From Planoprotostelium fungivorum (lineage: Eukaryota; Evosea; Variosea; Cavosteliida; Cavosteliaceae), in the NCBI GenBank assembly GCA_003024175.1, contig MDYQ01000111.1:155012-219011 (forward strand): 64,000 nucleotides of DNA. The letters are read 5' to 3'. Within the stretch, counting starts at the first letter, position 1. The number at the start of each line of letters is the position of its first letter. The translations under genes were made by a program, and so were the position numbers. The notes under the pieces were generated by a model. That model was not told where the DNA came from and searched no databases. It saw nothing but the letters and a program-made list of their open reading frames with translations. This document shows positions 51,301-63,920 of the stretch, in pieces.

Positions 51301-51765
51301 GAGAGATCGAGGGTTATGATGTATACATCGACGTCGGGTTCTAGTGATACGGAGCCCAAGATTCGAATCAAGAGTTTCTGTTGAGGTTCGTGAGAGGAAA
51401 GGAATTGAAAAGATCTCTCACCTTCACTTCTTTGTCCTTCTCTACTCTCAATTGACTTCTCAGACTCTGAATGAGGAGAGATAATTTGTTCGAATCATTT
51501 AGAGGTAAGAGTGAGGATATTTCCAATAGAGCCTGAGGATATTCAGACATTTGGGGATGTCAAATGAGATCACCTGTAATCTCGCCTTCTTATCCTGTGA
51601 TTGAAAAGCGTCTGTCAATTTGATTATAACATGATCTTGCGTCTGCGAGGAAAATGTGAGAGGAGCTCCTTCAGTGTGAATGTGTTGAGCAGGCAGCGAT
51701 TGAACGACTTGATCATCTCTCCTTCTCTTCCTGGGGAGATTATCCTCTATCCCTCTCGATTGCAT
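48356..51765 (-). CDS. INTS4: Integrator complex subunit 4
   Basis: ATG 51765 (MQSRGIEDNLPRKRRRDDQ) begins a basic head. HEAT-repeat exons follow: SLLIQSLRSQLRVEKDKEVK, CILRTLYTIGHSKDVPQHQL, VRRTAVECLLQLWD, SEVRLEAVKLLWLF. Then comes the family-diagnostic block FWEVRNAALDAICELSLQS with SVDFLVDMFNDEIDRVRINA, and SLRKMEHRVRLRENQLHIVL. This closely follows animal INTS4, including the YPRDITGAYSAVKCMGANHP region. The C-terminal part ends ALCPSVTVYCQVVNK at 48356. INTS4 is a scaffold for the INTS9/11 endonuclease in nuclear 3'-processing of snRNA and transcription attenuation. The gene is convergent with the GTPase fusion, with 75 bp between stops. Half-sites occur both in introns and in coding sequence (51050-51085). 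Confidence 0.85.
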
Positions 51766-52277
51766 GATCAGATGAGGTATGCGGGTGATGTCCTGTAGAT
51801 TTACAATAAATGAAAAAAATCATTATGCAGAATATCCCTCCAATCGTAACAGGTTTCTTCTTCTCAGCATCCAGTCTGACGCGATACTATGTACACGGCT
51901 GCTACCACTGTCGGATGATTGAATTCGATTAAATAGCATGAGATAATCTTTTTTGGACATTTTACACAATTTCGAAGATCCCCTTGAAATAGACCAACTG
52001 AGCAAGGGCCCACGAGTCGTTCATCAGCGGTGAACGAAGGGGTGATCAGCGTCAAATTTTCTCCAATTTTACAACTTGACTGTTTTTCTGTTGAGGCAAT
52101 CGAGAAGATCATGGATCGATTGTTGGGGTGGGAAACATCATAGATCATTTCTGACGAGAATAGATACATTCGGGAGTGGTTTCAGGGTCATCCTGAATCG
52201 GTCACGATATCTCATCAGCAGCTGAGAGGTAAACGATCGCAGAAGAAGCAATATGTAATTAACATAATTTAGTTCTG
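51766..52277. other. Divergent region, one weak ORF
   Basis: About 510 bp between INTS4 and the RING protein start. A minus-strand frame from ATG 52169 (MYLFSSEMIYDVSHPNNRSM) runs 101 codons to 51864. It lies in AT-richer sequence, shows no family likeness and would occupy the INTS4 promoter, so I do not call it a gene. Confidence 0.3.
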
Positions 52278-53464
52278 ATGACTCAAAGAGGCGTCGATTG
52301 GAGGTCAATTGATGATGGATACGCCACAATGAAGGAGTTAGGAACCGCCCTCTCCAAAGTCGGTCACATGAAGATCGCTGCTACAAGAAAGGTACCTTCA
52401 GGTTTCACACTCTCAATGCCCTCCCTCCCCTCTTCATCACCAGTGAAGCACCCGTCCCCCAGCTCACTCGTCAAGACCAATTCGAAGTGCGACAGGATCG
52501 ATCTCAGCCAAGAAGAGGAACCCATACATCCCATTCGACCTCTCCAACCCATTTCGAATGTCTCCCAATCCAAAGAACCACAAGACGGAGAGAGACCGAA
52601 GAAACTAGTCAAGCTCTCCCACCCTGAGAAGCCATCGAGAGATGTTCCATCCAAGCCAATGCCATCGCAGCTCCTCAATGCCGCACGCCAGCACTTGCCC
52701 AAGCCAGAGCTACCCAAGCCACAGCTACCGAGAACATCCTCCAAGGCAGCACCATCACAGCAGCACCCAAAGCCAGAGCTGCCGAACACACCAGTGAGGA
52801 GATCCCACATCTCATTGCAGCCGGTCGCATCGAAGATAGTTCCGAAGGCACCGAAGAAGATATCCAAGCCGGATTTATTGAAGCCACCATCGAAGCCAGA
52901 ACCATCACAGCGTCAACCCAAGCTGGAACCTCCAAAGGTGAGTCTCTCGCGTCTTCTCGTCTTCGTTTTGAAAGAAGATAGATGGTTCTCTGTCCGGTAT
53001 GCAGCCAATCGTTCACCGTGGAAGTGATCGATGGACATCTGAATGACTGTCTGACCCATCAGATGTTGTCCGATGAGTCCAAGAGGATGGACTTGGATGT
53101 GGTGGAAGAGCCCATCTTGTATACAACCGTCAACACGACACGTTTCATCAGTGAGATGGTCCATCATACACATGCAGCTGATGGACGTTGTAGAGCAGGT
53201 TTCAGATGGTGGCCAACCGAAGAGTGTGGAGTGCAGTATTTGTCTGGAACCTTTCCTGGCAGGTGAGACATCATATCGTCATCTAGATTACATCTTCTGG
53301 AGACGAAGAGATCCCCGCGTGAGTATAGAACGTGTCGTGATGGGATAACAGGAGAAGAGACGGCCAGGCTGGAATGTCTGTGTCTGTATCACAGCCATTG
53401 CATCGTCCAATGGGTAGAACGTGCAGATTGCTGCCCCCAACACCCAGTATATAAGAATAAATGA
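52278..53464 (+). CDS. UBZ-type zinc finger and RING E3 ubiquitin ligase (ZNRF-like RING)
   Basis: ATG 52278. About 210 residues of Pro/Lys/Ser-rich, disordered sequence (KPELPKPQLP repeats) come first. A splice then leads to a Rad18-type UBZ4 finger: CPVCSQSFTVEVIDGHLNDC (C-x2-C...H-x3-C). A linker helix (VVEQVSDGGQPKSVEC) runs into a RING: CSICLEPFLAGE, then ARLECLCLYHSHCIVQWVER and CCPQHPVY, ending at 53464. The RING spacing and the CLCLYHSHC and CPxHP pattern resemble ZNRF1/2. UBZ4 binds ubiquitin, so the protein likely reads and writes ubiquitin marks. Substrates are unknown. Intron borders around 53262-53350 are approximate. Confidence 0.8.
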
Positions 53465-53699
53465 GTCGTGTGTGTGTGTCCTTCTCTTCACATCACGTTC
53501 GCATGGCATGTTGGCTGTGTGGATCACCATGGACACGAATGACAGTCTACAATGACTGTTACTGCTTTGAACTGCCACTGGGTTCAACCGCAGGTGGGAG
53601 GCAGGGAGAGATCGGCTTCCACAGTGAGACTGTATCTTCTCAGCTCGAGCACTGAGCAAATCATAACGGTCCAAACGTATACCACCATCTCGAGACGAG

Positions 53700-55915
53700 A
53701 TGCTAAGCGCCGGATTGACCATCAAAGGCAAGTGGAAGATCACCAGAAAGATAGGACAAGGCGCTTTCGGTGAGCGGATTTATGTGAAAGTCTCACAAGT
53801 GATACCATCTCGGAGATGTATCATATCTATCTCAATCTCTGGTCGATGGTTCTCTCACGGGCTGACCCGAAATCAGGTGAAATCTATCAGGCAAAGAACA
53901 CGCAGTCAGGAGACGATGTCGCCCTCAAAGTTGAAAAGGTAGATATCAAGAAGCAAGTATTAAAGTTAGAAGTCGCCGTCCTCAAGAAACTGCAAGGTGA
54001 ACGAGATTCTTCTTTCCATCGTCCATCACCGACACCCGACCCATCTATATGACAGAATGTCCGCACGTGTGTAGGTTCATCACCTGCGGTCGCTACGCAG
54101 AATTCAACTATCTAGCCATGGAACTCTTGGGTGAGAACCTCTCCGAGTTAAGGAGGAAGCAGCCCGATGGATGTTTCTCGATGGGCACGACTCTTAAATT
54201 GGGAGAACAATTATTACGTGTCATCCAAGCCATGCACGATTTAGGTTACCTCCACAGAGACATCAAACCGGTGAGAGACATCGAACGATACGAGAGATAT
54301 TTTCGAGCATCTACAACGTTGTAGATGACGTGAGACAGTCTAATTTTGCCATGGGGCTGGGACCGAAGAAGAGGAACGTCTTTGTCATCGATTTTGGGCT
54401 ATCTCGTAGGTTCCTCTTACCCGACGGCGAGGTCCGACCCGTATCTTTTCCCGCCATTTTCAAATTTCAAATGCGTCCCTGACTCTTCAGCCCCGCGACA
54501 GCACCGGTTTTCGCGGTACAGCTCGTTACGCATCGATCTTCAGCCACCAAGGACAAGACCTGGGCAGGAGAGATGACTTGTGGTCCCTCTTTTATGTCTT
54601 AGTGGAAATGACAAAAGGACAACTTCCGTGGAGAAAATTGAAAGAGAAAGAACAGATCGGCGAGATGAAGCAGAAGATCACCCAGGCCGAACTGTGTCAC
54701 GGATTACCCGCGGAATTTCTCACGTTCGCTCTGTACCTGCAGGTGAGGTAGCGTTGTAGATCGACGTGACGTCATCAGGGCTTGGAATTTCTGACTCGGC
54801 CGGATTACGATTACTTGTACAACTTGTTGACTTCCATGCTGTCCAGAGAGAAGGGAGAGAAGAACCTGTACGATTGGGAGGTGGCGACGGCAGGCACCAT
54901 CAGCAGTGACCCGCCCAGCCATTTGGCCGTTACTTCGGCGGGAACAGTCAGCCAGATGTCAAATACAAAGATGTCGAACCCAACTGCACCCGGACAGAGG
55001 TGAAATTTACGGGAAAAGTGGAAGAAAATTCTGAGAAAATCAGGCCTTACAGCAGGGGGTCGGGTTCTCAGATTTCACCGAAACCGATGAGAAATATCGT
55101 GAGACGTTACATCTCGTCTCGTTGTAGATGGACTGACCGTAGTAGTTGGAGAATCGAAATCGGGACGGTGGCAGCCATGGAGAAGGCGGGGATCAACCCA
55201 AAGACGACAGTTACTCTGATTCCGGCCGCCGACCCCAGACGTACAATACGTCGGACGGTGAGAAATCACCCGATGAAATCTTCCGGTTCTGAAGAACGTC
55301 AGCCGTTTTGTCCAGGGAGAAGACCCAAAAAGACAATGGAAATAACATCAGACCGACTAAACCGCCACAAGGAAGTGACGACACTGCATCGGAGAGTGAA
55401 GATCACTCAGACATGAACGAGAAGACGAAAGAGGTGATCATCTACAACGAGTCAGCGACTGATGGAATCAGGATGTGTTTGCAACGCCACCGGTGGGCAG
55501 GAAGAACAACAACGATAAGAGGTTGGGTAATGGAAAGAGCAGTGGGCTCAGAATGCAACCTCTCAACATCACAGAACAGACGGATAAGGTGACATTCACC
55601 CATCATCATCTCATCCCATCACGATCGTCATGAGCTTCGGACGTCTAAACGATGAAAGGGGCCTGTCACATCACAACCACAGACACAATCCGTTGAGAGG
55701 ATCGAACCCATCGTGCAACCGATCAAGGTGACAGAATTCGAAATTCAAAGTCGTTCTGATGGCGGGAACAGACGACCAGTACCTTCAGCAGTGGTGCACC
55801 GGCTCTCACTGATGCGACGACGAAGAATGTGGCGGGAGAGAGTGCAGGAACGAGAACGAAGCGAGGAAGAAGAGAGAGGGAGAAGAAGAGTGGGGGCTGC
55901 TGCGTTTTGCAATAA
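53700..55915 (+). CDS. CK1/tau-tubulin kinase-like protein kinase with CaaX terminus
   Basis: ATG 53700 ([20 protein letters not shown]). The CK1-superfamily kinase domain has GQGAFGEIYQA, VALKVEK, the VAVLKKLQ helix, [26 protein letters not shown], then FRGTARYAS (tau-tubulin kinase style) and [20 protein letters not shown]. After about 300 residues comes a long disordered Ser/Thr/Lys tail. In the last exons a 44-nt intron (GTGACAG...GAACAG) joins to [20 protein letters not shown] and a polybasic segment ending [10 protein letters not shown] and a stop at 55915. CVLQ is a CaaX box and the preceding Cys could be palmitoylated, so membrane anchoring is likely. An unspliced reading would instead end in an Arg-rich tail. 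Intron 54271-54338 contains a perfect palindrome copy. Confidence 0.8.
54308..54327. repeat. Perfect palindrome copy in a kinase intron
   Basis: CATCTACAACGTTGTAGATG, complete and exact, inside the 68-nt intron 54271-54338 that interrupts the catalytic loop (HRDIKP|SNFAMG) of the CK1-like kinase. Confidence 0.9.
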
Positions 55916-56108
55916 ATAACTGTGACGAACATCATTTGTACGCGAGACATCACGGACATGATGATCATGTTCATAGATCTGGAGTCCATTCTTACCGATT
56001 CCTATGGTAGTTTTTTACCCCGATTTTGACAATCATCCCGTTGTTGAAGAATTTATTCTGTGTCATTTCCACTTGTTCCATTACACCTACATTACATCGG
56101 ATGCAAAG

Positions 56109-59100
56109 ATGATCGAGCGGGCTCTATATTTCCTTCTCTTTGTATACATGGTCAGTTCTCTGGACGACTGTGAGACCTACGTAGACAGCCACTCCGGAAG
56201 CGATACCACCTCGTGTGGGGATGTGGTGCATCCGTGCAGAACCATTCCTCTCAATAGCACGAACGTATGCCTATCGTCCGGTCAGTATAGCATCACGGAC
56301 CGATTACCCCCTAAAATGCGAGCATGGTGGCCAGCCTCCACGGAAGTACAGGTCATTTGCTTGATAGAATGAAACCTGAACATATACAGAATCCACAGAT
56401 CACCTGCACTGGCGAAGTGATTCTCCCTTGTGATTCCATTTATTGGAACCATGTGGACATCAGCAATTGTATAATCGATATACTAAATTGTAAAGAGATC
56501 GCACTGAAATCTGCTCGTTTCTTGGAAACCTCCCTCTGGGTGGGTCAACTACTACACGATGTGGCCTTCCATCATCTCACACGATCAGATCTCGACGAAA
56601 GATATTTCTCTTGATTCGGCGATCAGTGATTGCTTGTTCAACCATTCGTTTTTGAGTACCTTGCTCTCCTCGAGCGAATCATTCACAAAGACCATCACCG
56701 CACCCACTCATCTCAGCTTCATCGGTAATCACCTGATCAATACCAACTTTATCTTCGAAGATACGACCGTGGGCATTCCATCTTTTCAAGAGTTCATCAA
56801 CAACACGGTATATCATCCAACTGAAATATCCACTGTGCAATTCATATGGAGTGGCGTGTACGATCGAGGCAACACGACGGGGTGCCGCTTCCTCGCAGAG
56901 AACAACACTGTAGAGTCCCTCGCGATCCTCATCACCCCCACATCAGGGACACCAGACGTCCAACTCTTTGGAAACCATTTCAAATATCTCGGCATCGATT
57001 TGTCCGTTCGTCCAGATAACCCTCACGGCTCGTTGTCGGCACTCTTCGAGAGGAATACGGTATCGACTCTTCGATTGAATAAGGAGGGTCCAGCCATCGA
57101 GGGAGCATTCATCGTCCGGCAGAATCACATTCAATCGATCAACCTCTTGTCTGACGGTTTACAATTGGTCATCCAGAATAACAATATCGGTACGTGCAAG
57201 ATATCCGAGGTAAACGACCGATCGATTTCTACTTCTGAACACAGAAGAGAGGATTCGCTCCACCAGCTACGGGAAACACTATCACAGACAACGTCATCAG
57301 CCTTCTCAAGTATAACCTCATGTATAGCCAAGCAGACATGATCATTTTCAGAGTCACAGAGATCAGCCGGAATACCATCTCCAATGCATATATGACCATC
57401 ACTGCAAATACGTTCACGAAATTGTGCATGGTGGATAACGTGTGGACCGGCCCAACGGCAGATAGCAAGGAGCCAGCATTGCACATTCCTCAGATGCAGA
57501 ACTGTGCCTTCTTCCTTAGAAACAGCAGCATAGATGGCTACAGAGGAGGAGGCATCAGAATTGGTAGTGCTGTGGGGTCTGATATTACCTTTGAATCCAT
57601 CAGGTGAACGCCCACTGAATATCGATATTTCAGAGAAATGTAGTAGAAAGATTTCTCAACATTTCGCTGAACGTGTGAAGCGTCAGCAACTGTGAAACGG
57701 GTGGTATCACAATATCCACCGAGGCATCTTACGTGAACTTGACATCCATCGACCTCTACAACAACACGAGCCCCACCGTCGGTGGTGCTATCTTCATCTC
57801 GAGTCAATCCGAATCCATCATCGTTCACAACTGCAATCTGATCCACAATCGATCACCTCACAGTTCGGCTCTCTTTCTCTCGTCAGAAGCATCCATTCAC
57901 GTGAGGAAACATCACGATGTCGTCTCTCACCAGATCAGGTCACGAACGTCAGTATCATCGTGGAAGATGACGTGAAGGATCCTCTCGTCGATCATTCTGT
58001 AGTCACCGTCAGTGGTCAGCACGACCACGAGAACGTGTCTCTGTCTTGTGCGGAAGAGAGATATCTGGCATCGTCTCTCACTCCCTCTTCATTGATGTGG
58101 AGTTGCAGGCCTTGTTCCAGTGGATCTTATCTGCTGGGAAGAGGAGAAGTCGTGGACGATGTAGAGAGGGGAAATGAATGTCTCGCTTGTCCCAACAAGG
58201 GTGTAGAATGTGTCGAAGGAAAGACACCTCAGGTACGCATACGGAGATCCTTATATCACATCGTGACAATCATCACCTATTCATCCTCATGATATTGTCC
58301 TTGTCGTCCTCGTCGACAGTGTAACTGATGTAGATGGTAGGGCCATCCTGATTATTGGTGTGGAAAGAGCAGAGGAGGAGAATTGATCTGTCACATCTGC
58401 CCTAACGGCTACTGCAACGCAAGTCTTCACCTCTGGAACGAACCTTGCATCGGACATCGCAGTGGTGACCTGTGTGGTGGCTGCGCCGATAATTATACGC
58501 TCGGATTCCTCACTTCTTCTTGCCTGCCACTGGATCACTGCAGACCTCAGTGGATCGTCTTATTATCCTTCATTCCCTTCGTCTACGTAACGGTGCTGCT
58601 CTTTCTACCGATAGGGGACGGATCGATGTGGAAGTCCATGTCTTATTTCGTACAGACCGCGCCACTTTTACGTGAGAAGTTATATTAGATCGTATCGTAT
58701 CATTCACTGATATTGCCATGACAGTGAAACAAGAGAAACAGAACACTATCATCACGATGTTCTCTTCTCTCTTCACCACTCCCACCAACATGGGATCATC
58801 AGCTGTGGGCATATGTATCGGACAGATGGACTACATCCAGAGGGAGTTCCTCTCCCTCTACCTCCCTATCGGTACAGTTGTCCTCTTCCTCTTCTTCTGT
58901 CTGTGCGTCTTTCTCTACCACAAGATTGGATGTCAGATGCCCAGTCGGAAGATCTTATTCATCACGAAAGCACTGGAAGAGAGGAACATGATCAGTAGAT
59001 GCACCACTGGCCTCTTGACAGCTTTCCTGCTGATGTACAGTGGACTCATCGCATCTTATCTCAAACTCTTCTTTTGCGTTGAGGTGAGTCGAGTGAGAGA

Positions 59101-59868
59101 CGAAAGATTTGAAATTCAAACAGATCGAACCATCACGATCGGTCATGTATAACGCGGGGACGGAGACATGTGATCAGCCGTGGAGGATCGCACTCGTCAC
59201 CATCGCTTCCATCACCCTGTTACCTTCTCCCCTGTTTCTCATCTTCATGAGGTGACACAATCGTTCGTTCCTCCTCTGCATCCGTAACATCAGTCAGACG
59301 AAAGCTGAGAGGAACGGAGAGGGAGACTGGAAGAGATGTACTCATGGTGTTGGATGGTTGTTATAGAAAGGGTAGAAAGTGAGAAAAGAGATGAGAGAGG
59401 AGGTGGTGAAGAGAAACAGGTACTGGGAGAGCGTATACATGGTCCGCAGATTGGCCATTGCAGTAGCGTACGTGTTCATCACAGACGACAAGTGGTGCGT
59501 GTCTCGCACACAACATTTTTTTTCTTAACGTGATAGGTCTGCCACGGCCATGCGATTTCTCCTCGTGTCTGCACTCTTCTTTCACCTATTCTTCACCCCT
59601 TTCGTTACTCTCGCAGGACAGTCATTAGAGACGATTTGTCTACTCTCTCTCTGTTGCCTGACGCTACTGAATGGGCAATTGGCGGGGAAGTACGAGTTCT
59701 TGTTCCTGGTGAGTTCAGAGTTTTAGCGGGTGGCTGATGTGAATGCAGATTTTCATCCTTTTTCCTTTCATTGCGAGTTCCATCATCGGCATCCACAAGC
59801 TTTGGATGAAATGGAAGAAGAAAAAGGAGACGCTGTATGAGCCACTCCTCAGCACGGAGGAACAGTAA
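56109..59868 (+). CDS. Beta-helix / Cys-rich / multi-pass membrane protein
   Basis: ATG 56109 starts a signal peptide (MIERALYFLLFVYMVSS) and CETYVDSHSGSDTTSCGD, a parallel beta-helix opening. Several hundred residues of Asn-rich beta-helix rungs follow (NTFTKLCMVDN, LYNNTSPTVGGAIFISSQSE, RNSSIDGYRGGGIRIGSAVG). A Cys-rich segment (CRPCSSGSYLLG, CLACPNKGVEC, CHICPNGYCN, GGCADNYTLGF) resembles growth-factor-receptor or Ephrin_rec-like Cys modules. The C-terminal third has at least seven hydrophobic spans, from WIVLLSFIPFVYVTVLLFLP to IFILFPFIASSIIGI, and ends LYEPLLSTEEQ at 59868 with a possible dileucine sorting motif. Large surface proteins with a beta-helix ectodomain and a multi-span C-terminus occur in several protists. 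A receptor or adhesion role is inferred. Exon borders in the membrane part are approximate. Confidence 0.7.
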
Positions 59869-60136
59869 GAGCAATTTTATTCCGCTCTGAGACTGGCAGC
59901 AGCCACGAGAATGATAAATAAGGATTTTCATTTCCAATTGCTCGATCGAGGCAACACTACTCCGTCTCAGATTGTTTCGACCAGTATCTTCGGTTGTTTC
60001 ATTCAAAGTCACACGAACTTGTCCTCTTTTGGTGTTCAGCAGACGCCCTCTCATCTTCACGAGAAGGTGAAAGGCCATGAAGATATCACACAGAAAGGCG
60101 AAATGCGTGATAAGAGGAAACAACAAAAAAGAATCC

Positions 60137-60209
60137 CACCCGATTTGGGGTTCGAACCCAAGGCCTACAGCTTAGAAGGCTGTCGCTCTTCCAACTGAGC
60201 TAACCGGGT
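60137..60209 (-). tRNA. tRNA-Arg (anticodon UCU)
   Basis: The 73-nt cloverleaf folds completely: acceptor ACCCGGT/ATCGGGT with one G-U pair, D stem GCTC/GAGC, anticodon stem ACAGC/GCTGT with loop CTTCTAA (anticodon TCT, reading AGA), five-base variable loop, T stem TTGGG/CCCAA with loop TTCGAAC, discriminator G. The A box (TAGCTCAGTTGG) and B box (GGTTCGAACCC) are intact. There is no intron and no encoded CCA. It lies in the gap between two convergent protein genes. Confidence 0.95.
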
Positions 60210-60343
60210 GTGTTCTGCCTCCATCGCACGTGCGACGTGTATCATAAACATCTTAGTATCAACTTGTCAGTAGGTCAGGCGAACGTTCTCGCCCAGGTAG
60301 AGAATTTGAAGGTCCGTTCATTCATACGATTGTGCCCATCGAT

Positions 60344-63300
60344 TTATTGTGTCAATTCACGAACTAAATTCTTCCTCTTCTTCATCGCATCTTCAAAGAA
60401 CTCATGCGTCGTCTCCTGTTCGATTCTCCTCTTGTGGAAGTTGAGTGCGGCACGATTGACACCCATGATATCCTACCCTCTTCACTCTACGTCCCTCTTC
60501 ACTTCCACTCACCTTCGTCTGCTGCAGTGCCTTGTGCACGTTCTGTCTCAACTTGTGCATGGTACTGGCGATCTCTGGATGACTGCAGATCTGATCGTGG
60601 AACGTGTTCATCAGGAAGAAGAGGGCTCTACACACGATCTCGGTCTGCGTTGAAACGTTTAGAAGGGAGAGAGAGGATGAGTTACCTGTGTGTTGTTGGC
60701 GGTCCACGTGACCATGTAGTCGAGGAGCTCCACGGCGGAGACGAAGGGGAGAACTCGCAGAGATTCCTCCAACTCGGTCAATTTGATCTCCTTCAAGGTC
60801 TGTGCTGTGGATCAGTCTACACAATGACGTAACGTACGTACCTTCAACACGTATTCCTGTGGAGTCAGTCCCAATAGCGCCAGATTCGGTGTGGGTGCTT
60901 CTACCAGGGACGATAGGGTACCCTGACTGCGAAAAGTGAGTGAAAACTTGCGGAAAGAAGACTCACACTCTGCCCGCGTCGAGGTCACGTTTGGCGGCAG
61001 TTAGATCTTCTTCGTATTCTTTCAGCTCCTTCATCTCAGATCTGGCCAGATCTAACGCCTCCAACAACTGCTCTCCCTGTCTGATCGTCTCCACACTCTT
61101 CTTCGTCGCACGATCTCCGTCCTGATATCGTCAATCTACAACCCGCCACGTCTCCATCTACAACGAGCCCCACCTCTTCCCCGCGGTTACCCCTGACTTC
61201 TTCGTCGTCCAATAATTCTTCCATTTCTTTGTTCCTCTCTTCACTGAGGAAGAGTTGTTCATCCGTGCGAATTTGGAACCGAATCGATTTGTCGTGCGAG
61301 CAACTGGCGATGAAATTTCCGTTCCTGGACGTAGCCAAGGCCCACACGGCTCCATGGTGGGGGTCGATGGTCTGTACGTGATCGTACTGCACGTGTCATT
61401 GGCGCGTTGTAGACGATCAACTCACGGTATCGGCATCCCAGTATTTGATGGTCTTGTCTTTCGATGCGGAGAAGAGGTAGTGAGTCTTGTTGACGAAACG
61501 AACGCTGGTGATACTGTCGTCGTGGGCAAATATGGACTTGTGGCAATCTCCGAAATCAGTGCCCCAGAACTACGGAACGTCAATCTACAACGATGACGTG
61601 GGATGACGTCATCACCTTGATATTCTTATCGGCGGAACCGGTGGCGATGAGTGTTCCATCGGATGAAAAATCGACGGATAACACGGGGAGCTGATGAAAT
61701 TTCAGTGAAATCTCCGCGAATAACACTCACCCTGTGCCCGTACAGTGACAGGTAGAACTGCAGAGAATCTTCGTAGAAAACTTTCACCGTGTTGTCCAGC
61801 AGTGAAGCGGCGACGTACTTGCAATCTGGACTGTACCTCACACTCAACACGTCGTCCGACATCTTCAGCGTCCTCGTGTGTTTCAACGACAGCTGTTTAC
61901 CCTGGGTCTGAGGGGTCAGTGGCGGGTTGTAGAGCGTCACCTCACCGTACTGCTCTGAGCCAGTTCGAATTCCCAGAATTTGATGTGCTTGTCTGCTGAA
62001 CCGGTGACCATTCCGGTCTTGTCCGGCTTCACTTGCAGACCCCAGATACACGCCGTGTGGGCGTCGACCTACAACGAGTCAAAAAAAATCGCGGAGAAAA
62101 GGTCTCACCATCTGAACGCATTCACCCGAGTTGATGTCGTACACTTCGAGTGGGCCCTTCTTCGTTCCTATGACGACCATACGGTTCCCAGGGACAAAGT
62201 TACCACACATACCGTAACCGGAAGCGATGGTACGTATACACCTCTGCGACTCTACGTTCCAGATCTTAATCTCGGCTGATGAAATTTAGAGGTGAAATTT
62301 CGGGGGAATCTCACTGTTTGATGTCGTCATGACGAGGGTATCATCTACGGAGATGCATACGTCTCTTACGTCTGATCGATGCCCTGTACACGTCAGAGAT
62401 GTCTCGTTGTAGATGGGGAAATGTCCGAAATTTCACCCGGCAGCGTCAATTCGTGGGCACTCTCGAACACCTGCCCCTCTTCTCCTTCCTTCTTCTTCAA
62501 CTTGAAAACTTCGATCTTGTTCGTGTTCAGCCCCAACACCAACTGCAAACGTCATCCATCATCCATCTACAACGCGCCACCTGTTCGTTCCCGCTGAACG
62601 AGAAACAATTGAGATCTCCCGTTGCCGTGACGATCTGCATCTCTTCGAGCTCATCGGTAGCTGAAAAGTGTGCCACGTTCACCGTCTCTTCCTTCTTCTT
62701 CTCCTTCTTTCTCAGGGCTCTCCTCTTCCTTCTAGAAGAAGCTCTCTCCTCGTCAGACACGTGAAAGAGTTCGATCTGTCGACCGGAAGTCTGAACGGCC
62801 AACGTTCTACCGTCCGGGGAGAAGCGAAGGCGGGAAACTCTCTCGGTAGATTTCCTGTCGATCTTTCCGATGTAACGAGCCTAGATCTCCGTGAGTTTTC
62901 CGGCCTCGTTGTAGATGACGGGGAGCTAAAAATAGATGTATACTCACGAACGAATCGCCGTCGGAGGATGTGTCTTCCGGTGTTTCACCCTCTATGTCTT
63001 CTACGTTGATTCCCGTTTTAATGAGATGAAATTCGGTTGGGTTGAGACTCCACATGTGGATGCGAGGCCCACTGGTGGCCGTCACCATGCGAGTACCCTG
63101 TTCAGATTGAGCGGATGGCGGGTTGTAGATGGATCACCTCCGGGTTGATGTGTACGGTCCAGATCTCTTCTCTGTGGCCGACCACGGTGGCAATACACGT
63201 GCGTAGATCTGTATCCCAGACCTGTCATGCATGCATGAGCCACACGATCATCACGATGAAGAGTAGACGTGTCACCTTCAAAAGAGTATCTTTCGATGTG

Positions 63301-63920
63301 GAGACGATTTTCTTCGATTTTTCCAGATAAAAGAGATCGGTGATCTCGTTTCGGTGACCTTTCAGTCTGTACCTCGGTCACGATAAATTTCTCGGAAGAG
63401 TCTCACCTGTATAACCCCTGTTCTCCTACAATGTCCCACACCACGATGTCAGTGTCAGCTGAGCCGGATAAGAGGATGCTTCCATCGTCATTGAAGTTGA
63501 GGCATGTGATTCTCTTGTTGTGTCCGTTGAAGGTGGAGGTCAACGTCCGATCTCCCAAGTTGTATACGCGAATGGAACCGTCGAAATAACTATAAAATGA
63601 GGTCAGAGGATGAGATGGATTGATTAATTACCCCACGGCAACGGATCTATTGTTAGGGGACATCAAAAGTGATGTTACATTGCTCTTGGCCTTTGCATCT
63701 TGGAGTGAGCCGACCTATCGATCATCAGATGATCTGATTCGCACGTGATGATCCCTCTAAGAGAGAGACCTACCAATTCTCCCTTCTTCGTGTTCCAGAT
63801 ATTGACCACTTCTAAAGCAGCTGACAAGACATACTGGGTGTTAGGATCGACAGTGAGAGAACCCGAGCAGATGACACCGAACGATGCAGATGGGCTGTAA
63901 CGTAGATATGCCTTGACCAT
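60344..63920 (-). CDS. WDR3: WDR3/Utp12, WD40 protein of the small-subunit processome
   Basis: ATG 63920 ([20 protein letters not shown]) matches the conserved N-terminus of WDR3/Dip2, where the first WD repeat reads [20 protein letters not shown]. Many exons encode two tandem seven-bladed propellers (for example [39 protein letters not shown]). An acidic helical insert ([15 protein letters not shown]) and the Utp12 C-terminal helical domain follow ([40 protein letters not shown]), ending [17 protein letters not shown] at 60344. It acts in the nucleolus in the UTP-B complex for 18S rRNA maturation. Many introns carry CATCTACAAC half-sites in both orientations, one of the densest runs in the window (61133-63972). 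Confidence 0.9.

Noticed and set aside
51864-52169. A 101-codon minus-strand ORF between INTS4 and the RING gene.
   Set aside because: It occupies the only upstream space of INTS4, is in AT-richer sequence and resembles no family. Chance ORFs of this length occur here.
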